Shown here: positions 6,322 through 12,332 of the stretch, piece after piece
How the letters are laid out: each line of letters begins with the position of its first letter
Position numbering within the stretch: position 1 is the first letter of the stretch
From: Thalassiosira profunda
Taxonomy: Eukaryota; Bacillariophyta; Thalassiosirophyceae; Thalassiosirales; Thalassiosiraceae
Assembly: GCA_036939355.1 (NCBI GenBank)
Contig: JALLAP010000413.1
Location: 1 to 13,448, forward strand
Length of the DNA stretch: 13,448 bases
Reading direction: 5' to 3'
Notes under the pieces: generated by a model
What the model was told of the DNA's origin: nothing
The model's database searches: none
The model's input: only the letters and a program-made list of their open reading frames with translations
Position numbers and translations under genes: made by a program

Positions 6322-8553
6322 ATGTGGACGGTCAGCGAGCGGCCGGGGTCGGCTGCTGCGGCTGACCCTTACGAAGATAAGTTCCACCGCGTCAAAGACG
6401 AGAGAGACGCGACGAAGAAGGCCCTCAACGATGTAGAGGACGACAACCGGCGGCTCAGGACAAGGTGCTCGCACCTAGAAAGCGTGGTGAAGAAAAGCGC
6501 AGCAAGCACTTCGCCGCCACCCGTCCACCTCATGGACTCCTTCGGCTCGCCCAAGGCCTTCAACAAACTGCAACTCGACTATGAGGACCTCTTCAGATGC
6601 TACGAGCTCCAGCAACGTGAGCACCGGAGTCTGATAGCCAAGCACAAGTCGTGCCTCGACGCGCTGCGCAAGCAAAAGAGAGAGGTCAAGTCACTCAGGC
6701 TCCGGTGCGGTGCCCGCCTGAACAACAGCACCAACTACGATTGCCGCGGCAAGAAGCCAACGGGTGGGTGCATAAAGAAGGTTGCTGCCACCGAGGTGCA
6801 AGTCGATGAACCCGCCGGTGTCAACGAGAAGGAGAATGTAGAGAATGCTGAGAGCGCCCTTCTTTCAGACCCACTGAAGACACTACAACTCCGCCTCAAT
6901 TCCGCAGAGGCGCAACTGCAGGCCCTCAAATTGACCCCTCTTCACGACGCTGGAGAGAGCAGGAGCCACGATCCCGCCACGCAGGAGATCGCCACGAAGC
7001 TTAATTTGCTGCAAGCTCAGCACGATCTGGACCAAGCCAGGATCCAGGCACAGTCTGACAAAGTCCAGAAGATCCTCCGCCTCCACGAGGAATACAAGGC
7101 GCGGCACGAGGCGTGCAAGAAAGAGTTGCATCTGTACCAAGACGAAGTGGAGGCACTGCAGCACCAAGTAGACGATGCTGGAGAGGCTCGACAAGAGTTG
7201 CAGCAACAAAACCAGTTTCTGGAAGAGAAAGTCCGCCAGCTTTGCGCAACCCTGCCTGCAAAAGGAGGAGGACATGCAGAGAAAGGGAGAATGCAACAGG
7301 AGAATGAGCATCTCACAGAGGAGAATCAAGAGCTGCGCGAGAGCAACGCAAGGCTTACCTCGCAACTGCAGGCTATGGAGGAGCACACTTCCAAACGCCT
7401 CGGGGAGGTGTGGCAGCAGCTGGACCAGTCACGTGCTCTGTGCACCCAGAGGGAGGACGAGTTGAAGGACGTCAGGCAGTCCCTTGCATCACAAACAGAG
7501 GGTACCGGGAAGCTCCGGCAGGAGCTGAACAGCACAATTGCGTCCCAGCAAAAACAGATTGACGAAATATCTCTCACGGCGTCCCAACGCCTGCAGAAGA
7601 TTCGCCAGCTCGAGTCTCAGCAAGTTTCTCCGAACCCCAAACTGCCAACGGGCTCCGAAGCGAGCACAGCCCCGCCCGTATTGGCCGAGAGCGACAATGT
7701 GCTGGACGTCACGTTGCACAGCGCCGCGCTAACAAGCGCACTGCCCGCCGGCATGAAATCCTTCGCCCTGATCGATTTCCACACGTACGGCTCCGAGCTC
7801 AGCGACATTATTCCGGGGACGACCCCATCCTACAATTTGACAGTATCCTACGAGTTGGATCCCGAGCATCGGTTGAGGTGCGAAGACTCTGTCCGCGTCG
7901 AGATCTATCTCGTGCACAACGAGGCCGCCCCGGAGCTATTTGCACACGCCTCGGTCGCGGCATCCGCGCTATCCAATGCGTCGGCGGCCGCGCACTTTTC
8001 GACGCTCGCGCTGACAGCAGCGACAGGTAACGAGGAAGCTGGTAGTTTGAGCCTCTCCATGCGGTTGGCACAGCCGGTATCTTCGCTCCCGAAAATAGTA
8101 GCTGCAGAGAGCGGCAGCGGGCGAATGGCAGTGCCGGATGCCATTGCCATCACGATCAAGACTGCCACTCTTCTCCCGGGCAAGCTTACCTCCGACAATG
8201 CTTCGTACTACGTCCATTACCGGTTTTTGAGCTTTTGCGACGTCCTGACAAGTCTGGAAAGGCCCGACGCCCAGGGCGTCGTCGCGTTTCAACACCAGAG
8301 TTCGTTCCCCGTGCTCTCCTCCGACGACGGCAGTTTGCAGCAGGTGCGCTCGTCGATGGCCAAGAGCACCCTTTACCTCACGCTGTATTCCAGCAGCGAC
8401 CGAAGCGAGCGGCAGCGCTTCCGCGCGGTGGGCGAGGCCGTCATTCCGTTGAGCGACATTTGGGGCCGGGCAAACAACGTCTCGGCAGACATTGTCTCTT
8501 TGGAAGCCAGGCTCGTCGGCAAGATTGACGTGGCCTTCGATGCCTCCATTTGA
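6322..8553 (+). CDS. RPGRIP1L: RPGRIP1/RPGRIP1L-like ciliary transition-zone protein (coiled coil plus C2 domains)
   Basis: A 743-residue, intron-free gene. Residues about 15-60 form a short coiled coil resembling the N-terminal helix of RPGRIP1L (EDKFHRVKDERDATKK). A second coil spans about 80-130. A basic, unstructured link follows, then a long heptad-rich coiled coil from about 185 to 435. At about 477-590 there is a C2 domain of the RPGRIP1 type: FALIDFHTYGSELSDIIPG followed by PSYNLTVSYEL, equivalent to the F-DFE-TP-x-x-G-x-x-P-x-Y-N-F-T pattern of animal proteins. A second C2-like domain lies at about 605-743. The calcium-binding aspartates are not evident, as is normal for this family. 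Animal members anchor transition-zone complexes (NPHP/MKS) at the ciliary base. This copy is much shorter than the roughly 1300-residue animal protein. It implies a flagellated stage. It converges on the SEN2 gene. Confidence 0.78.
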   Translation: MWTVSERPGSAAAADPYEDKFHRVKDERDATKKALNDVEDDNRRLRTRCSHLESVVKKSAASTSPPPVHLMDSFGSPKAFNKLQLDYEDLFRCYELQQREHRSLIAKHKSCLDALRKQKREVKSLRLRCGARLNNSTNYDCRGKKPTGGCIKKVAATEVQVDEPAGVNEKENVENAESALLSDPLKTLQLRLNSAEAQLQALKLTPLHDAGESRSHDPATQEIATKLNLLQAQHDLDQARIQAQSDKVQKILRLHEEYKARHEACKKELHLYQDEVEALQHQVDDAGEARQELQQQNQFLEEKVRQLCATLPAKGGGHAEKGRMQQENEHLTEENQELRESNARLTSQLQAMEEHTSKRLGEVWQQLDQSRALCTQREDELKDVRQSLASQTEGTGKLRQELNSTIASQQKQIDEISLTASQRLQKIRQLESQQVSPNPKLPTGSEASTAPPVLAESDNVLDVTLHSAALTSALPAGMKSFALIDFHTYGSELSDIIPGTTPSYNLTVSYELDPEHRLRCEDSVRVEIYLVHNEAAPELFAHASVAASALSNASAAAHFSTLALTAATGNEEAGSLSLSMRLAQPVSSLPKIVAAESGSGRMAVPDAIAITIKTATLLPGKLTSDNASYYVHYRFLSFCDVLTSLERPDAQGVVAFQHQSSFPVLSSDDGSLQQVRSSMAKSTLYLTLYSSSDRSERQRFRAVGEAVIPLSDIWGRANNVSADIVSLEARLVGKIDVAFDASI

Positions 8554-8663
8554 GCGACGCCAATGTGGAGGCCGTTGCACCGCCGCTGCTTTGCCATTTG
8601 CAATCCGCGATAAAAATACAAGCGACCATCACAAACATCTCTTCCGCGCACTGCACCGCATTC

Positions 8664-9128
8664 TCACGCCCTCGGCGGGGGCTTGACCTGGCTCCCCACC
8701 CCCCGGGGCAAATTCTTGTGCCGGAACGGCGCGTGCTCTGTGGCGATCGCCAGCTCGTCCACCTCGTACCTCGCCCCCTCCTCCTCCCCACCATCCCCGC
8801 TACTCTTTCCACCATCATACTGCACCGCACGCACGTGCGCCACGATCAGCGCCTTGTGCCAATCGGGCATGCTCCTTGCCAGCGTCTGCAAAGTCCTCCA
8901 ATCCAACCGCCCCCCATCTTCAGGGACGTGGACGCAAAAGTCGGAGTGGACCTTGGAGGGATCGTCCGCGTACAGGACGAGGGCGACGCCGAATTGAAGG
9001 CCGGAGTGGACGCAGTATCCCTTGCGGGCGAAGTGGGCGCGGACGAGGGATACGCGCGCGGCGTGGGAGAGGGGAGGGGCGGAGGCAGGCATTGGTTCGT
9101 CTCGGTTTGCGCCGCTGTCGCCAGGCAT
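8664..9128 (-). CDS. SEN2: tRNA-splicing endonuclease catalytic subunit, SEN2-type (tRNA-intron lyase)
   Basis: A 154-residue protein on the minus strand. It is essentially only the C-terminal catalytic domain of the EndA/Sen2 fold. FARKGYCVHSGLQFG (33-47) matches the glycine-rich substrate loop. Y53 (VLYADDP), H61 (VHSDFCVHV) and K92 (WHKALIVAHV) fit the Tyr-His-Lys triad, and the eight-residue Tyr-His spacing equals that of yeast Sen2. The tail RYEVDELAI (120-128) corresponds to the Sen2 'R-x-x-V-x-E' strand, which favours Sen2 over Sen34. The enzyme cuts intron-containing pre-tRNAs in the nucleus (or on mitochondria in yeast) as part of a four-subunit complex. Animal and yeast Sen2 are more than twice as long, so either this lineage has a minimal subunit or an upstream exon is missed. 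A second in-frame Met is residue 13. It shares a divergent promoter with the RRM gene. Confidence 0.82.
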   Translation of the reverse strand: MPGDSGANRDEPMPASAPPLSHAARVSLVRAHFARKGYCVHSGLQFGVALVLYADDPSKVHSDFCVHVPEDGGRLDWRTLQTLARSMPDWHKALIVAHVRAVQYDGGKSSGDGGEEEGARYEVDELAIATEHAPFRHKNLPRGVGSQVKPPPRA

Positions 9129-9325
9129 CGCCCATCAGATCATATATCAATGCACTCCTTCAGATGGAATGGAGGCCCCAACTCTTGGCCGGTTTGTAGA
9201 ATTTGGCGGCGGAAGTGCGGGCTGCGAGGCGTGCTTAAGAGGTGATTATGGGTGAGGGTGATGGGTGCGATGGTGGGTGAGGCGGAGCTATGTATGTAGG
9301 CGGGCGGGGAGAGACCTCGCGAGCT

Positions 9326-9361
9326 TGAATTCCTCTGTAGACGTATGAATTCCTCTGTAGA
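9326..9361. repeat. 16-base perfect direct repeat TGAATTCCTCTGTAGA with 4-base spacer
   Basis: The copies lie at 9326-9341 and 9346-9361, a period of 20 bases (close to two helical turns). It sits in the middle of the divergent promoter. It may be a pair of factor-binding sites or a simple recent duplication. Confidence 0.75.
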
Positions 9362-9458
9362 AAATTCGCGGACAAGGCTTGTTCGAGGACGCACGGCGCG
9401 GCGCACGGCCGGCTCAGCCCAACTGACGCGGTCGTCTCCGCCGCCGCAGCCCCCCGCC

Positions 9459-9468
9459 GCCAATTGGC
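9459..9468. promoter_or_regulatory. Palindromic CCAAT element GCCAATTGGC
   Basis: A perfect 10-base palindrome that carries CCAAT on both strands, 39 bases upstream of the ATG at 9507. It resembles an NF-Y site able to serve both directions; function is inferred from the motif only. Confidence 0.4.
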
Positions 9469-9506
9469 ACAGATAGAGACGCGTTGCCATCCAGCCTCGT
9501 CCAAAA

Positions 9507-10289
9507 ATGGCCGACGCCCCGCACCGCCACGACGCCTTCGGATCCGACGACGGGGGCGTCGATTACGGTCCGCCGACCGGGTGCGAAGAGGAGGACGAGG
9601 AGGAGGAGGAGGATTTGTTTGGCGATCGGGAGGCCGACGACGACGCGATTGAGGATAGCAGAGTGGAGGAGGGCGATTGCGGTGATGGCAAGGAGCAGGT
9701 TAATGATGATGTCGATGGCGGCGATGCGGAGGATCTCTTCGGAGACGACGAGCCCGAGGAGCCGAGCGACGAGGACAGAGAGACAACAGCCAACCACTCT
9801 CCCGAAGGCAACGACAATGCGAGCGACGATGAGGTGGAGATTGTGGAGGTGGTGGACCTGACCGCCAACGATGCCCCCGACAAGCCTTCGCCACAGCAGC
9901 CCGCGTCGAAGCGAAGAAGGGTCCCATCTCCGCCGAGGCCGTCCGGCGCCAAGAAGATGGCCTCGCCTCTAAAACAGTCGGAACGGGCCGCCCGGCCCGT
10001 TCCATCAGAGGAACGGCGCACCCTGGTGTTGGGCAAGGTCCCTCCCTGGCTCTCGCACTCGAAAGTGCGGATCTTCTTTCGCAAACATTGGGGCGCGACC
10101 GTACAATATTATCTACACATCGAGGGCGCGGGCGAGGCGTTTGTGAGATTTGCAAGCGTGGAAGATGCACAAAGGGTATTCCAAGAGGCGCAGATCAAGG
10201 GATTGGATAATGGCGCCACCGTTGAGGGAGGGGAGACGAGCCTGGAGGCGCTGGGCGTGACGCTCAAGGGGATGCACTACACGAATTAC
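9507..10289 (+). CDS. Acidic nuclear protein with SUMO-interaction motif and RRM-like domain, 3' end uncertain
   Basis: 261 codons are certain before the ambiguous base at 10291. Residues 25-110 are highly acidic, with EDLFGD twice (35-40, 75-80), a motif seen in nuclear scaffold and transcription proteins such as Leo1. EVVDLTAND (114-122) within VEIVEVVDLT is a canonical SUMO-interaction motif followed by acidic context. SKRRR (134-138) is a likely nuclear localisation signal. Residues about 170-257 form an RRM-like fold: RTLVLGKVP (RNP2-like, 171-179), helix SHSKVRIFFRKHWG, and GEAFVRFAS (RNP1-like, 209-217) followed by VEDAQRVFQEA. The aromatic residues for RNA stacking are only partly kept. 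It is probably a chromatin or RNA-processing protein; I do not recognise the family. The frame stays open through the base N and across the gene B upstream cassette to a stop at 10644-10646, but that extension is arginine/serine-rich and equals repeat sequence, so the native C-terminus is probably lost or misjoined here. Confidence 0.7.
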
Positions 10290-10290
10290 C

Positions 10291-10291
10291 N
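10291..10291. other. Ambiguous base N next to the repeat junction
   Basis: The only N in the window. Similarity to the upstream region of gene A becomes recognisable from about 10305-10337 onward, so the N lies at or near the join between the RRM gene and the gene B cassette. It may be a sequencing ambiguity or a trace of an assembly join. Confidence 0.95.
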
Positions 10292-10336
10292 GGTCATCGC
10301 CCAGCAGGAGCCGCGTCGAGACGCCTCATTCGAGAG

Positions 10337-10658
10337 CCGCCCTCCCCTCCTCGATGCCACGCGTGCTCGTTTGGATCGTCGCTCGGCCAGATGCCGCATC
10401 GAGACGCGCCTCTTCCGCCGCCGCCGACCTTCGCGCCGCGCCGAGACACGCCACATTCCAGCAGCGCGCGCCTCGCGTGCTTCTTGCTGCTCGCTTTTGG
10501 CACCCATGCTGGCGCTGGCGCCCATATCATGCTCCTCTATCCATCACCTGCGCTTTGCACGTCGCGTCGCTCCTAACACACTCTCTCACTTCTTTTTGCT
10601 CCATCTTTTCTCTGTTGCAGTCCGTCGAATACAGAGGTCAACCTAAGAAGACCCAACC
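10337..10658 (+). repeat. Conserved 5' cassette, copy B (noncoding part, with splice acceptor)
   Basis: Direct repeat of 4297-4628. It keeps the branch site CTAAC (about 10573-10577), the pyrimidine tract and the acceptor TCTGTTGCAG ending at 10620, then the same end of the 5' UTR (AAGAAGACCCAACC) before the ATG. No GTGAGT or GTAAG donor is visible between the N at 10291 and this acceptor. It overlaps the open but probably meaningless extension of the RRM gene frame. Confidence 0.85.
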
Positions 10659-11111
10659 ATGAACTTCCTTCGTTCGCTCGCCATCCTCCTTGCTGTTGGA
10701 TCGAACCTCGTCCCGGTCGATGGAGCCGAGGAACGCCTCCTTCGCTCCCGTTTCTTGAAGAAGACTCCCGATGGCGAAACGCCAGCCACCGAGACGGTAT
10801 GCGATGGTTACGAGGGCGAGGAATTTGATCTTTGCAATGCCTTCTGCGAGGCGCAGGATTGTACCTATAATGAGGGAACCAAGAAGAGCTGCGACAAGCT
10901 CAAGGAGAAGTGGGAAGAGCTCACGGACGGTGGGAGGCTTCCGTGCGCCCCCACTATGGTGCGCTTACATGATATGTTCACGAGCGCTCTGCGTAAAACT
11001 CGTCTCATATCTGATACTTTGCTCCTGCCCTTCTTCTCTGCAGAGCCCCACGACCTCGCCAACGATGGTGGGTGCATCTAACTGCCACTTGCACGTGCAT
11101 TGTGGCTCGCT

Positions 11112-11172
<61 letters not shown>

Positions 11173-11977
11173 GTCTATGCGCTGTCTCGTGCCTGCAGTC
11201 TCCCACGAAGAACCCGACCGAATCGCCCACGAAGAACCCGACTGAATCCCCAACCAAGAATCCGACGGAGGTGAGTGCAATGTCGTTCGATTCTTCCGGA
11301 AGATGCAAGCCTTCGATACGCTCAATCTCGACATCTCCGTGCCTGTCTATTGACTGCAGTCTCCCACGAAGAATCCGACCGAAACGCCGACGAAGAACCC
11401 GACGGAATCCCCAACGGTGAGTGCAACCGGGTGCAACAGTCCGATATCTCGCTCAATTTCTTACTCCTGACTCGTTGTCTGATGCCCACAGTCTCCCACG
11501 AATAATCCAACTCACTCGCCGACTGCTAGCCCGACGGAATTATGCCAAGGCCGTACAATTGAGTATGTCGGATTCGGAACCTGTACGTCAGATGGTGGTG
11601 TTGGTACCGGAAGCACAAAGTATCTCGGATGCGGGGCAGCTCTGCTCGATAACCCCTTGGAGTCAGACGAGTGCGCGGCCTGGTGCTGCAACAAAGATTC
11701 ACCCGGTCTTGTCGGCTTTACGCTGTTGGACGAGACCGTGACATCCTTTGGACCTGCATGCTTTTGTTGGTACCAAGGGAATGACGTCTCCATCCTAACA
11801 ACCTGCAGACCCCATCGGAATGAGCCCCTTCCTGGCACAGGCGGAGGATCTGCAAGTAGTACGGGTGGCGGCCCCGCCGGCCAAGGGAGGGCGCAAGGCC
11901 CAGTGCAGGGCACAGTGGATGCGTTTGGTTTTGGCGACTTTGAGGCACAGACATGTTACAAGATCACTGATCCCTAA
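10659..11977 (+). CDS. Secreted protein B: signal peptide, Cys domain, Ser-Pro-Thr linker, second Cys-rich domain (5 coding exons)
   Basis: Exons 10659-10958, 11044-11067, 11199-11270, 11360-11416 and 11492-11977 give 312 residues. All introns are GT-AG and phase 0 (85, 131, 89 and 75 bases). Residues 1-20 are a signal peptide. RLLR is at 26-29. A Cys domain covers about 46-96 (C48, C59, C63, C68, C78, C96), homologous to that in gene A. Residues 97-167 are a linker of SPTKNPTE-type octapeptides, split over exons 2-5 and likely O-glycosylated. Residues 168-312 hold a second Cys-rich domain: GFGTC, DECAAWCCN, LVGFTLL, ACFCWY, then a Gly-rich stretch and CYKI near the end. It resembles WSC/PAN-like surface modules of stramenopile proteins, a similarity I infer from motif spacing only. 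It is probably a cell-wall or surface glycoprotein that binds carbohydrate or protein. The intron-exon model is by eye; the 24-base exon 2 is its least certain part. Confidence 0.78.
11044..11539 (+). repeat. Serial exon-intron duplications encoding the SPTKNPTE linker
   Basis: Exons 3, 4 and 5 start with the same bases (TCTCCCACGAA) after a phase-0 acceptor, and exon 2 starts similarly (AGCCCCACGAC). Introns 3 and 4 both start GTGAGTGCAA, intron 2 starts GTGGGTGCAT, and all three contain CGCTCAAT followed by C or T. Exon starts are spaced 155, 161 and 132 bases. Inside the exons a 24-base, 8-residue unit repeats (three times in exon 3, twice plus a partial in exon 4, twice in degenerate form in exon 5). 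Confidence 0.8.
11115..11169 (+). repeat. (TC)n microsatellite in intron 2 of gene B
   Basis: A pure TC tract of 55 bases lies inside intron 2. It ends 29 bases before the acceptor at 11198, so it forms most of the polypyrimidine tract. Its length is likely polymorphic. Confidence 0.95.
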
Positions 11978-12332
11978 AACAAGTTCACCTCGCGGGGAAC
12001 TTGGAGGTTTGAAGTTATTCTGGCTGTGGCCTTCGTTTGCTGTACAGAAAAAGACTGAAAGAAGGCGCAGAGACATTGATGTGAAAAAGAAAGAATTGGG
12101 TACCATAGCCATAGTCTCCCGCAGGGAACCGAGGTCATGTATTAAAATAGTGAAGACCAACGCCCCTCAAAACAACAGTCTCCGGCCAATCGATCAAAGC
12201 CCTCGCGTTCTAAAGCCAGAAAGGATTGCCCTCTGATACACGAGAGCAGTCGAGGCGTTTCTTCGTAGCGCAAGGTGCCCAGCCCCCCAAATCCTGCCCA
12301 AGGCGAGGGAGGGACCGCCACGGTCGCTTTCG
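11978..12332. other. Convergent 3' intergenic region between gene B and panB
   Basis: No coding frame with recognisable content. It should hold the 3' UTRs and transcription ends of two convergent genes. An A-rich stretch on the plus strand (about 12047-12098) is the only compositional feature. No hairpin, RNA gene or repeat was recognised. Confidence 0.5.

Larger units (their letters stand above)
9129..9506. promoter_or_regulatory. Divergent promoter between SEN2 and the RRM protein gene
   Basis: This 378-base stretch has no supported coding frame. It contains a G-rich GGGTGAGGGTGATGGGTG-type tract (about 9249-9290), a spaced 16-base direct repeat (9326-9361) and a palindromic CCAAT element (9459-9468) 39 bases before the RRM gene ATG. 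Arrangement and size fit a compact bidirectional promoter. Confidence 0.55.

Noticed and set aside
10571..10620. Spliced-leader trans-splicing as the explanation for the orphan acceptor
   Set aside because: Gene A shows a plausible cis donor for the same acceptor, and a nearby assembly ambiguity is a simpler cause.
10292..10646. C-terminal extension of the RRM protein through the gene B cassette
   Set aside because: The residues are arginine/serine-rich translation of noncoding repeat sequence whose sister copy is intronic.
11005..11334. Minus-strand frames with Arg-Glu repeats
   Set aside because: They are translations of the TC microsatellite and of PT exons on the wrong strand.
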